From Pseudomonadota bacterium (GTDB lineage: Bacteria; Pseudomonadota; Gammaproteobacteria; Burkholderiales; Chitinibacteraceae): a DNA stretch of 64,000 bases. How positions within the stretch are numbered: position 1 is the stretch's first letter; the number at the start of each line of letters is the position of its first letter. The stretch spans positions 186,001-250,000 of the forward strand of contig JAGTRM010000001.1 in the NCBI GenBank assembly GCA_018261735.1. Direction: 5' to 3'. Positions 29,551 through 38,139 of the stretch are shown piece after piece. The notes beneath the pieces were generated by a model, which saw only the letters and a list, made by a program, of their open reading frames with translations, had not been told where the DNA came from and ran no database searches. The position numbers were made by a program, and so were the translations under genes.

Positions 29551-32500
29551 GTGACCTCGCGTTCCAGCTTTGAAACCAAGGTGCTTACCGCATTTATCGC
29601 CGCCGCGCTGGGGGTGGTAGTACTGTCTGCGGCAACCATGAAAGTGGCGAAAGATGCAGACGACGCGGCGCAGCGGGTAACGCATACCCATGAGGTACTC
29701 AACAGCCTTGCTTACGTAAAAGCGGACACCCTGCAGATCGAGTTGAACACGCAAAGCTTCAGGATCACGGGAAATCCTGCGCAACTCGCCGAACGCGACG
29801 CGATCATTGCGGATCGGGAAACGATGTTGGGCCGGATCAAGCAGCTCACGATCGACCATGCCCGCCAGCAGGAACGCTGGATGCAATTGCGCGGAGTAAC
29901 AGACCAGCGCCTCGCCATTTCCAGACGGGTTGAGTTGTTGCGCAAGACCGAAGGTATCGAAGCCGCAAATGCTTTTGTGGCAACAGTACCGCTGCAGGAA
30001 ACGCGTGAGCGCACATACCGGCTATTGCGCGAGATGGAAGAAGAGGAACGCCGGCTGTTGGAAAACAGCAATGCGGAACAATTGCACAGCCGCCAAATCA
30101 TGACGCTTGCCGGCACGCTGCTCGCGCTGCTGTTGTCCGTGCTGCTTGCTGCCACCTATATTCTGATCCGGCGCCAGTTGCGGGAAACGCAAGCAAGCCA
30201 GCGTGCGCTTGCCGATAACGAAGAGAGCCTTTCCACGACACTGCACTCGATCGGGGATGCGGTATTGGCAACGGATAACGAAGGGCGTATCTCGCGCATG
30301 AATCCCGTGGCCGAACGTCTCACCGGCTGGACTTTCAATGAGGCACAAGGCCGCCGCGTCGACGAGGTGTTCAACATTGTCAACGGGCAAACGCGCGCGC
30401 CCGCCATCGTCCCCGTGGCAACAGTGCCCGAGACTGGCGATATCCAGGATCTTGCCCATCACACTGTACTCATTGCTCGCGACGGCAGCGAGCGCCCCAT
30501 CGCCGACTGCGCCGCCCCCATCCGGGATAACGCGGGCCGGATGCGCGGCATGGTGCTTGTTTTTCGCGACGTAACCGTCGAACAGCAAGCCCAGCGCATG
30601 GTCCGCGAGCAGAACGAGTTGCTCGAACAGCGCGTGGGCGAACGGACAGCACAATTGCTGGAAAGCGAAGATCATCTGCGCAGCGTGATCAGCAACGTGC
30701 CCGCATTGATCGCCTATGTTGATTCACAGCAGTGCTACATCTATGTCAATGAGCAGTACCGGGCGCGCTTCGCCCCGGAACGGCCCGGCATCGCCGGCTG
30801 TACGGTACGCGAGATTCTGGGCGACGAACGCTATGCGATCGCAGCCCCGCTCATTGCCAAGGTGCTGCAGGGCCAGCCGCAAAGCTACGACTGGCAACCC
30901 TTCCCCGGCATATGGCAAGTCATCAATTACGTGCCCAGACGGGACGCCCAGAAACGGGTGGTCGGCTATTACGTGCTGGGTACCGACATCACCGCACGAA
31001 AAACCACCGAGGAGAAAATCCAGACGCTCAATGCAGCGCTTGAGCAACATGTGCACGAACTGGAGCATGTCAGCCGCGCGCTGAGAACGCTGAGTGCGGG
31101 TAACCGCGCGATGCTGCGCGCGAGCGACGAGCAGGGACTGCTCGACAGCATGTGCGAAGCCATCGTGACTGCGGGCGGGTACGACACCGCGGTGGTGTGG
31201 TATCGGGTTGACGACGAAACCCGGTCCTTGCAGCCGAAGGCCGAACATGGCTACCCGGCAGGTCTCGCTTCCCTGCGCATGCTGAAAGCAAGCTGGGCCG
31301 ACAACGCCTACGGTCGCGGGGCGGTTGGTACGGCCGTTCGCAACGGACAGACCAGTGTGGTCCGGGATATGCCCAATGATTCGAACTACGCGCCGTGGCG
31401 GCGCGATCTGCACGATTATGCGTCTGCGCTCGCCTGTCCGTTGCGCGTCGGCGGCGAAATCATCGGCGCGCTTGCCATCTACGACGCCGAACCCGATACC
31501 TTCGATACCGATGAAATCACGCTGCTCACCGAGTCTGCCGATGACCTGGCCTTCGGCATCGCCACCCTGCGCACCCGCGCCGAACAGAAAAAGATTCGGG
31601 AAGCCATGCACCGTCTTACCCGCTACGACGCCCTCACCGGATTGCCGAACGAAACGCAATTTACGGAATTGCTCACGGTCGCCATCGAGACGGGCAAGCA
31701 ACTCGGTCAACCATTCGCCGTGCTGCAGACCAATATCGAACGGCTGAGTGAAATCAACGATGCCCTCGGCTTCAGCCACGGCGATCAAATGCTGAAGGAA
31801 TTCGGCGCACGACTCAACAACGTCTCTCCTGCGCCCGCCATGGTCGCCCGCCTGCGCGGTGACGAATTCGCCATCCTGTTGCCCGGCAGCGACGCAAGCG
31901 CCGCCATCGATCTGGTGCAGCGCCTGGAAACTGCGTTGGCGCAGCCGTTCCTGATTGCCGACATCCCGCTTGATGTGTCTGCGAAGATCGGGGTGACCTT
32001 ATTTCCGGAGCACGGGTCGACACCGCATGACCTGTACCGTCATATGGACATCGCCATGCACCACGCCAAGAAGAACGGGGTGGTGCACGCCATTTTCGAC
32101 CCTGCCCAGAATCAAGACCAATCGCACCGCCTCATGATTGCCGGAGAACTGCGGCGCGCAATCGAGGGCGGAGATCTATCGCTCTACCTGCAGCCGAAAG
32201 TGGAAATTGCCACCGGTCGCGTGTGCGGCGCCGAGGGGCTGGTACGCTGGAAGCACGCCAAGCACGGGTTGATCCCGCCGGGCGAATTCATCGGCCTCGC
32301 CGAACACACCGGGCTCATCAAACCGCTCACCGAATGGGTCATCGAGGCCGCGCTGCGCCTGAATCAAGCCTGGGTGCAACAAGGCTGCGCACTGCCGATC
32401 GCCGTAAACCTGTCCGCACGCAACCTGCGCGATGAACACCTGTTGGAAAAAATCCGCCATTTGCTGGCCACCTGGAATATCACGTCAGGCCTGCTTGAAA

Positions 32501-32937
32501 TCGAAATAACCGAGAGCACCGTAATGGAAGACGCCCAATTCGCACTTCATATCCTGCACAAGCTGCGTGATGAAGGCATTCCGCTCTACATTGATGACTT
32601 CGGTACTGGTTATTCTTCGCTCAGCTATCTGCAAAAACTGCCCGTGGATTACATCAAGATCGATCAATCGTTCGTGCGCGACATGTCAATCCGCAAAGAC
32701 TCCGCGTTGATCGTGCGCTCCACTATTGACCTTGTTCATGACCTCGGCCGCCAGACCGTGGCCGAGGGGGTCGAAACCCGGGAGAGCTGGGACCAACTCG
32801 CCGAACTGGGATGCGACATAGCGCAAGGCTATTTTATCGCCAGACCGATGCCGGCCGAAGAATTCCAGGGTTGGGTTCAACAATTCCACCCGCCAGTCAC
32901 AACCCTGTCGGGAAAAAACCAAAAAACCTCCGGTTGA
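29551..32937 (+). CDS. Membrane CHASE3-like/PAS/PAS/GAF/GGDEF/EAL protein
   Basis: A 1128-residue protein. A span is at about 12–30, a CHASE3-like helical periplasmic domain (about 35–180) and a second span at about 185–207. Two PAS domains, a GAF domain (about 520–680), GGDEF and EAL domains follow. The GGDEF signature is RGDEF (769–773) and the EAL signature EGL (895–897), both altered. Other EAL motifs ([22 protein letters not shown]) are kept, so it may be a weak phosphodiesterase or a c-di-GMP/GTP sensor. The start is a GTG at 29551 after AGAGGA; no ATG exists near the first span. Confidence 0.92.
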   Translation: MTSRSSFETKVLTAFIAAALGVVVLSAATMKVAKDADDAAQRVTHTHEVLNSLAYVKADTLQIELNTQSFRITGNPAQLAERDAIIADRETMLGRIKQLTIDHARQQERWMQLRGVTDQRLAISRRVELLRKTEGIEAANAFVATVPLQETRERTYRLLREMEEEERRLLENSNAEQLHSRQIMTLAGTLLALLLSVLLAATYILIRRQLRETQASQRALADNEESLSTTLHSIGDAVLATDNEGRISRMNPVAERLTGWTFNEAQGRRVDEVFNIVNGQTRAPAIVPVATVPETGDIQDLAHHTVLIARDGSERPIADCAAPIRDNAGRMRGMVLVFRDVTVEQQAQRMVREQNELLEQRVGERTAQLLESEDHLRSVISNVPALIAYVDSQQCYIYVNEQYRARFAPERPGIAGCTVREILGDERYAIAAPLIAKVLQGQPQSYDWQPFPGIWQVINYVPRRDAQKRVVGYYVLGTDITARKTTEEKIQTLNAALEQHVHELEHVSRALRTLSAGNRAMLRASDEQGLLDSMCEAIVTAGGYDTAVVWYRVDDETRSLQPKAEHGYPAGLASLRMLKASWADNAYGRGAVGTAVRNGQTSVVRDMPNDSNYAPWRRDLHDYASALACPLRVGGEIIGALAIYDAEPDTFDTDEITLLTESADDLAFGIATLRTRAEQKKIREAMHRLTRYDALTGLPNETQFTELLTVAIETGKQLGQPFAVLQTNIERLSEINDALGFSHGDQMLKEFGARLNNVSPAPAMVARLRGDEFAILLPGSDASAAIDLVQRLETALAQPFLIADIPLDVSAKIGVTLFPEHGSTPHDLYRHMDIAMHHAKKNGVVHAIFDPAQNQDQSHRLMIAGELRRAIEGGDLSLYLQPKVEIATGRVCGAEGLVRWKHAKHGLIPPGEFIGLAEHTGLIKPLTEWVIEAALRLNQAWVQQGCALPIAVNLSARNLRDEHLLEKIRHLLATWNITSGLLEIEITESTVMEDAQFALHILHKLRDEGIPLYIDDFGTGYSSLSYLQKLPVDYIKIDQSFVRDMSIRKDSALIVRSTIDLVHDLGRQTVAEGVETRESWDQLAELGCDIAQGYFIARPMPAEEFQGWVQQFHPPVTTLSGKNQKTSG

Positions 32938-32950
32938 ATCCTTCTTCCCT

Positions 32951-33052
32951 GTAGAGCTATTCGACTCTGCTCAGAAAAACCAAGACAGAGATCGATTACT
33001 TGAGGTCATCCGTGCAGCGTTTCGCCATCATGGCGAATCGGTACATGGCTGA
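32951..33052 (+). pseudogene. C-terminal fragment of a lost REC/GGDEF/EAL paralogue
   Basis: The frame VELF...RLLEVIRAAFRHHGESVHG ending at 33052 aligns without gaps to the last 33 residues of the protein encoded at 26477–29428. There the end is [18 protein letters not shown]. The last 55 bases including the stop differ at about 8 positions by hand count. No upstream part survives, so this is a remnant of a duplicated gene, probably lost by recombination. The rest of 32938–33307 shows a degenerate terminator but no gene. Confidence 0.75.
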
Positions 33053-33153
33053 TCGAGCGCTCAATTAATCCGGGCACCATGAAGCGCTTCCAGCAAATAG
33101 CGGATGCAAGGCCTTGACGGGATTGTGAGCTTCCCGCCTCCCGCCCAAAATTC

Positions 33154-33180
33154 AAAAGCCGGTCTTTGGACTGGTTTTTT
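33154..33180 (+). terminator. Probable terminator with a bulged stem
   Basis: AAAAGCCGGTC and GACTGGTTTTTT pair with one bulged G and one G·T, followed by T's. Sequence and flank closely resemble the tRNA-Lys terminator at 16715–16743, including the following CAT. It may terminate the upstream signalling genes. Confidence 0.6.
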
Positions 33181-33307
33181 CATCGCCACCCACCATCCAA
33201 GCAAGCAATTCGGGCTGCACAACCACACAAACAGAACGATTGTTCTTTTATCTTGACTCTGGGATTATTTGCCATCAAAATGCAAAAAAATTACCCAGAG
33301 ACAAGCC

Positions 33308-35365
33308 ATGAATGCTCCGGAAACCAGCGCCGTTCTCCAGTGCCTTGACGAAGTTGCCCGCTTCCACACGCAAAGCGACATCGCCCAAAAACTGAAAGTC
33401 ACCCCCTCCACGGTCGGGCGCTGGCTGGCCCGCGAGACCGAGCCCAAGCCCTATCTGCTCAGCGCACTGCGGCAGATGCTGCTGCCGTTGGGTGATCACC
33501 ACAGCACCTCCGCCGACTTCACGTTCATCGATCTTTTTGCCGGGATCGGCGGCATCCGCAAAGCTTTCGAGCTGGAAGGCGGGCGCTGCATGTTCACCAG
33601 CGAATGGGACAGCTACGCGCAAAAGACCTACCACGCCAACTTTGCCGACGGCCAGCCGATAGCGGGCGACATCACACTGGTTACCGACCCGGCGACAGAA
33701 ATCCCCGATCACGATGTGCTGCTGGCGGGTTTTCCCTGCCAACCCTTCAGCATTGCCGGGGTTTCCAAGAAAAATGCCCTTGGCCGGGCGCACGGTTTTG
33801 CCGACGAAACCCAGGGCACGCTGTTTTTCGACGTGGCCCGCATCATCGCAGCCAAACGTCCGCGCGCGTTTGTGCTGGAAAACGTGAAAAACCTGCAGTC
33901 GCACGACAAGGGCCGCACCTTCGACGTGATCCTGCGCACCTTGCGCGAACAGCTCGGCTACCACGTTCAATACAAGATTCTGGACGGCCAGCACTGGACG
34001 CCGCAGCACCGCGAACGCATCGTGATCGTCGGTTTTCGCGACCCGACGCCGTTCAGCTGGGATGCACTGCAACTGCCGGAAAAGGGCATGGTGAAAATGC
34101 GCGACATCCTGCACCGCACCGATGGCAGTGAAGCGGTGCTGGCGCACGATGGCGACACCTACTTCGATCACAAGACCGGCAAGGTCAACGACAAATACAC
34201 GCTCACGCCCAAGCTGTGGCAATACCTGCAGGATTACTCCGCCAAGCACAAAGCCAAGGGCAACGGCTTTGGCTTCGGGCTGGTTTACCCGGACAGCATC
34301 GCCCGCACGCTCTCGGCCCGTTACTACAAGGACGGCTCGGAGATTCTGGTCTGGCAGGGCGAAGGCAAAAACCCGCGCCGCCTGACCCCGCGCGAATGCG
34401 CCCGGCTGATGGGCTACCCGGACGATTTCCGGATTCCGGTGTCGGATACGCGGGCTTATCGGCTATTCGCCGATGCGGCAATGCCACCGATGATGACTGC
34501 GATAGCGAAACTGGTTTGTCAGCCAATCAAGCCTTCAGCTAAAGTGGTCGCTTCTTCGGCAACATTGCCTGTGGGGTTGAACGTGACAAGTAAAAATTGG
34601 ACTCGTGAACAAGTTTTGATTGCACTCAACCTGTATTGTCAGTTGCCATTCGGCAAGTTACATCAAGGCAATCCCCTCATTATTGAGACCGCGAAGCTGC
34701 TGGGCAGAACACCTGGCTCGCTGGCCATGAAGCTCACCAACATCGCCAGCCTTGATCCAGCGATTATCGAAAGTGGTCGCAAAGGTTTATCCGGCAGTTC
34801 ATCCATGGATAAAGAAGTCTGGGCTGAATTTCAGGCCAATCCAGATGCAATAGGCTTTGAAAGCCAATTGCTTATGGATGCATTAGCCAAACAAGATCAA
34901 GTAATTGAATCCCTTTCCAGCGAAGCTGAATCAGATGATGTACTGCCAAATTTCTTTGCTGAAAACACGACTGCAAAAGTTCAAGTTCGAGTACGTCAAT
35001 CGTTTTTCCGAAAAGCGGTATTGAGTAGCTATGAAGGTCGCTGTTGCATGACTGGATTAACTGATTCACGCCTTCTGGTTGCCAGCCATATCGTTCCTTG
35101 GGCAAAAGATGAGCAAAACCGACTCAATCCAGCTAATGGACTTTGCTTATCATCGCTACACGATAAAGCTTATGATCGCGGCCTAATTACTGTGACCCCA
35201 GACTTTATCATCAGAGTCTCGCCACAATTAAAGTCACAAGAAACCAACCAATTTGCCAAGGATTACTTGCTTGGACTTGAAGGCAAGCCGATTGCCCTCC
35301 CCAAAAAATTCTCTCCGTTCAAAGAATTTCTTGATTATCACCACAGCGAATTATTTCTGAGATAA
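33308..35365 (+). CDS. HTH–m5C DNA methyltransferase–HNH endonuclease fusion (single-chain R-M protein)
   Basis: A 685-residue protein of three parts. Residues ~10–55 form an XRE-like HTH (QSDIAQKLKVTPSTVGRWLA). Residues ~70–405 are a complete C5-cytosine methyltransferase: motif I FIDLFAGIGG (73–82), motif IV GFPCQPFS with catalytic Cys144, motif VI VLENVKNL, motif VIII QHRERIVIVGF and motif X near AMPPMM. Residues ~428–685 are an HNH restriction-type nuclease: NWTREQVLIALNLYC, GRTPGSLAMKL, CCMTGL, ASHIVPW (His594), NPANGLCL (607–614) and HDKAYD (His618). There is no stop or frameshift between the parts. Base composition drops sharply at the join near 34540. ATG 33308 was chosen over an upstream TTG. 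Likely a self-contained restriction-modification enzyme. Confidence 0.9.
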   Translation: MNAPETSAVLQCLDEVARFHTQSDIAQKLKVTPSTVGRWLARETEPKPYLLSALRQMLLPLGDHHSTSADFTFIDLFAGIGGIRKAFELEGGRCMFTSEWDSYAQKTYHANFADGQPIAGDITLVTDPATEIPDHDVLLAGFPCQPFSIAGVSKKNALGRAHGFADETQGTLFFDVARIIAAKRPRAFVLENVKNLQSHDKGRTFDVILRTLREQLGYHVQYKILDGQHWTPQHRERIVIVGFRDPTPFSWDALQLPEKGMVKMRDILHRTDGSEAVLAHDGDTYFDHKTGKVNDKYTLTPKLWQYLQDYSAKHKAKGNGFGFGLVYPDSIARTLSARYYKDGSEILVWQGEGKNPRRLTPRECARLMGYPDDFRIPVSDTRAYRLFADAAMPPMMTAIAKLVCQPIKPSAKVVASSATLPVGLNVTSKNWTREQVLIALNLYCQLPFGKLHQGNPLIIETAKLLGRTPGSLAMKLTNIASLDPAIIESGRKGLSGSSSMDKEVWAEFQANPDAIGFESQLLMDALAKQDQVIESLSSEAESDDVLPNFFAENTTAKVQVRVRQSFFRKAVLSSYEGRCCMTGLTDSRLLVASHIVPWAKDEQNRLNPANGLCLSSLHDKAYDRGLITVTPDFIIRVSPQLKSQETNQFAKDYLLGLEGKPIALPKKFSPFKEFLDYHHSELFLR

Positions 35366-35369
35366 CGCA

Positions 35370-35747
35370 GTGACTACACATTACTCAATTTTCGAATATC
35401 TTTACCGCGATTCTGGCAACTACAAAGCTTGGGGAAAATTGCTGCTTTGTGGAATACCAAGCGATGACAGTATTTTGAAATTGGTTTCCAAGCTGGATTC
35501 AGGAATTTGGTTCGTCGCGGAACAAATCAATATCCCAACACTTTATGCTGAGTTGTATCAATATTCTGGCGGCCCAACTGATGAAGACCATGCCTTTCAC
35601 GAATTTAGTGAGCTACGCCAAGCTACGGATACTGAGATAGCAGAGTGCACGCCTTGGGGCGATGTGGATGAATTGCTGGCTAGATTTTTTGAAGTCCCAC
35701 GCTGGCAGTTTGAACTATCTCCCCATGCGACATCTTATTTCCATTGA
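35370..35747 (+). CDS. Small protein linked to the methyltransferase–HNH gene
   Basis: A 125-residue soluble acidic protein, start MTTHYSIFEYLYRDSGNYKAWG, rich in Trp/Tyr/Phe. It begins at a GTG four bases after the upstream stop and shares the low GC of the nuclease half, so it probably arrived with it and is co-transcribed. No catalytic motif is visible. It could modulate or assist the nuclease (inhibitor, specificity or immunity factor), but that is inferred only from linkage. Confidence 0.75.
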   Translation: MTTHYSIFEYLYRDSGNYKAWGKLLLCGIPSDDSILKLVSKLDSGIWFVAEQINIPTLYAELYQYSGGPTDEDHAFHEFSELRQATDTEIAECTPWGDVDELLARFFEVPRWQFELSPHATSYFH

Positions 35748-36115
35748 GGAAACACTTGCAGATTCACCGCATTGAGTACAAATACAGCTTCAACGGACTC
35801 GAAAAATCGACCCGGCTAAGCCGTTAACATCACAGGTTTTATGCGCCTGCGGCGCGTGGTTGAATGCCGTTTCCGCACGGCGGGCAGGAAGGATGCTTTG
35901 TCTCGGCAAAGCACCCTTCACCCGAAAGCCGAGCCCGTTCCGGTGCCCCTTCGGGGTTCCCTGCGATGCTCGTAAAGCCCGGCGGCTGCGGAACTCGCCG
36001 GCGATGCCCGCTCAAACAGTCCTCGCCGAAACCCCGTGCTTTACTGCGCTTCTCGGCACCTGCAAGGGCAAGGGTATGCTTCTCATCGCCACCATCGAAT
36101 CCAGCATTGCACAAA
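35748..36115. other. GC-rich non-coding segment at the end of the accessory island
   Basis: About 370 bases with open frames on both strands but no ribosome sites or recognised family. It contains several short complementary blocks (for example GCTTTGTC near 35892 facing GGCAAAGC, and GCCCCTTCGGGG near 35953). It looks like a structured repeat or the residue of a mobile element rather than a gene. Confidence 0.4.
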
Positions 36116-36153
36116 ACAAAAATGCCGTTCACTTGGCTTAAATGAACGGCATT
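36116..36153 (-). terminator. Terminator of the pteridine reductase gene
   Basis: An 11-bp perfect stem (TGAACGGCATT paired with AATGCCGTTCA; arms 36143–36153 and 36121–36131, 11-base loop). On the minus strand it is followed by TTTTTGTTTTG. It lies 18 bases after the reductase stop. Confidence 0.88.
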
Positions 36154-36170
36154 AACCTATGCGTGGCAAT

Positions 36171-36908
36171 CTACAAAAACACATTCCTCCCCCCGTCCAC
36201 CGGCAGGATCACGCCGGTAACGTAGGGCGCTTCCAGCAGATAGAGGATGGCCTGGGCGATGTCCTGCGGCTGGCCGTTGCGGCCGAGCGGGATGGTGGCG
36301 AGGATGCGTGCGCGCTCGGCCGCATCGAAATCGGTGTCATTTTCCGGCCAGAGGTTCACGCCGGGCGCGACCGCGTTGACGCGCACCTGCGGCGCCAGTT
36401 CGCGCGCCAGCACCCGGGTCATGGCGGCGACGCCGGCCTTGGCGATGGTGTAGACCGGAAAGCCGGCCAGCGGGCGTTCAACGTGGATATCGGCCAGGTT
36501 GACGATGGCGCCGCCGGTTTTGGTGAGCTCCGGCGCGGCGGCCTGCGCAAGGAACAACGGTGCCTTGAGGTTGGAGCCGATCAGGTCGTCCCACACGGCT
36601 TCGCTGATCTTGCCCAGCGGCGTAGGATAGAACGACGACGCGTTGTTGATCAGCGCATCGAGCCGGCCAAAGTTAGTGATCGCGGCGGCTACCAACTCCG
36701 GCAACTGTGCGGTCTGCAGCAGATCGAGCTGGAAGAGCGCAACCGACTGCGGCCGCAGCGCATTGAGTTCGTCGGCCAGCGCCTGCGCATCCTGCCGTGA
36801 GCTACGGTAGTGCAGCAGGATGCGCCAGCCGTGCGCATGCAATTCGCGCACGATGCCCGCGCCCACCCGGCGCGCGCCGCCCGTGACCAGTGCGACTTTT
36901 TCCTGCAT
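36171..36908 (-). CDS. Pteridine reductase (SDR family, FolM/PTR1-like)
   Basis: A 245-residue short-chain dehydrogenase/reductase. The cofactor loop is TGGARRVG, the TGX3RXG form that marks NADPH-dependent pteridine reductases rather than ordinary SDRs. NNASSFYPTPLG and the catalytic YTIAK (Tyr-X3-Lys) follow, with VAPGVNLWPEN after them. It probably reduces dihydropterins/dihydrofolate. It is divergent from a MidA-type methyltransferase gene with a 50-base gap. Confidence 0.87.
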   Translation of the reverse strand: MQEKVALVTGGARRVGAGIVRELHAHGWRILLHYRSSRQDAQALADELNALRPQSVALFQLDLLQTAQLPELVAAAITNFGRLDALINNASSFYPTPLGKISEAVWDDLIGSNLKAPLFLAQAAAPELTKTGGAIVNLADIHVERPLAGFPVYTIAKAGVAAMTRVLARELAPQVRVNAVAPGVNLWPENDTDFDAAERARILATIPLGRNGQPQDIAQAILYLLEAPYVTGVILPVDGGRNVFL

Positions 36909-36958
36909 GGCGTATCTCCAGTTAGAATCATTCTTGTCTACCGATTCTGCCGCCCATC

Positions 36959-38137
36959 ATGCCCAACCCGCAAGCCCGCCTTCCCGAACCCTCTCCCGAT
37001 GCCCGCGCCGCCAGCGATGCACTCGTTTCCCTGATCCGCTCGCGCATTGCCGAAAGCGGCGGCTGGATTGCCTTTGCCGATTACATGCGTCTGGCGCTGT
37101 ATGCGCCGGGGCTCGGCTATTACAGCGGCGGCGCGGCCAAATTCGGCACGGCCGGCGATTTTGTCACCGCGCCGGAAATCTCGCCGCTGTTCGGCACGTG
37201 CGTGGCGGCAACGCTGGCCGACGTACTGGCCGCGCCACAATTGCAGGACAAGGGCGATGTGCTGGAGGTGGGCGCGGGAACCGGCCAGTTGGCGCTGCAG
37301 ATCCTGCGCGCGCTCGCCGCGCGCGGCCAGTTGCCGCGGCGCTATTGCATCCTGGAGCTTTCCGCCGAATTGCAGCAGCGCCAGCGCGAATTGCTGGCGC
37401 GCGAAGTGCCGGAGCTGCTCGGTCGGGTCGAATGGCTTTCTACGCTGCCGCAGGGTTTTCGCGGCGCGATCATCGGCAACGAGGTGCTCGATGCGATGCC
37501 GTGCGCGCTGGTGCATTACAGCGAATCAGGCTGGCAAGAGCGCGGCGTGGTCTGGCAGGACGGTTTGCAGTGGCAGGATCGGCCGATCCGGGACATGACC
37601 CTGATGATGCAGGCGCTGGTTTTGCCGGCCGCGGGCGATTACCTGACCGAAATCCAGCTCGAAGCGCAGGGCTTCATCCGGAGTCTGGCCGCCAGTCTTG
37701 AAGCCGGCGCAATCCTGCTGCTCGATTACGGTTTTGCCGCCGCCGAGTATTACCACCCGCAACGCCACATGGGCACGCTGATGTGCCATTACCGCCATCA
37801 CAGCCACACCGATCCGTTCTGGCTGCCGGGCCTCACCGATATCACCACGCACGTGGATTTTTCCGCGATCTGGCGCGCCGGCGCCGATGCCGGATTGGCG
37901 CTGGAAGGCTACCTGACGCAGGGTGCATATCTGGTCAATGCCGGGCTGATGCAGCAACTCAACCAGCTCGATGCCGGCGATCTGAAGCGCTACCTGCCCG
38001 CCGTCGCCGCCGCGCAAAAACTGGTCAACCCGGCGGAAATGGGCGAGTTGTTCAAGGCGATTGCATTCTCGAAAGGGCTCGATCTGCCTGGGCAATTGAG
38101 CGGATTCCAGCGCGGCGACGATTCGCCCAGGCTCTGA
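36959..38137 (+). CDS. SAM-dependent methyltransferase, MidA/NDUFAF7 family
   Basis: A 392-residue protein of the COG1565 family. Conserved features are the N-terminal ISFADYM-like WIAFADYMRLALYAPGLGYY, FGTAGDFVTAPEISPLFG, the SAM-binding LEVGAGTGQLALQIL and the IGNEVLDAMP motif. Eukaryotic homologues methylate an arginine of a complex I subunit. The bacterial role is less clear, so no gene symbol is given. A PTEM-like C-terminus (NPAEMGELFKAIAFSKG) completes the family pattern. Confidence 0.9.
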   Translation: MPNPQARLPEPSPDARAASDALVSLIRSRIAESGGWIAFADYMRLALYAPGLGYYSGGAAKFGTAGDFVTAPEISPLFGTCVAATLADVLAAPQLQDKGDVLEVGAGTGQLALQILRALAARGQLPRRYCILELSAELQQRQRELLAREVPELLGRVEWLSTLPQGFRGAIIGNEVLDAMPCALVHYSESGWQERGVVWQDGLQWQDRPIRDMTLMMQALVLPAAGDYLTEIQLEAQGFIRSLAASLEAGAILLLDYGFAAAEYYHPQRHMGTLMCHYRHHSHTDPFWLPGLTDITTHVDFSAIWRAGADAGLALEGYLTQGAYLVNAGLMQQLNQLDAGDLKRYLPAVAAAQKLVNPAEMGELFKAIAFSKGLDLPGQLSGFQRGDDSPRL

Positions 38138-38139
38138 CG

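Noticed and set aside
35839..36132. 97-codon minus-strand frame in the GC-rich element after the R-M genes
   Set aside because: Both strands are open here, the sequence is low-complexity in style, and its start overlaps the terminator of the pteridine reductase gene.
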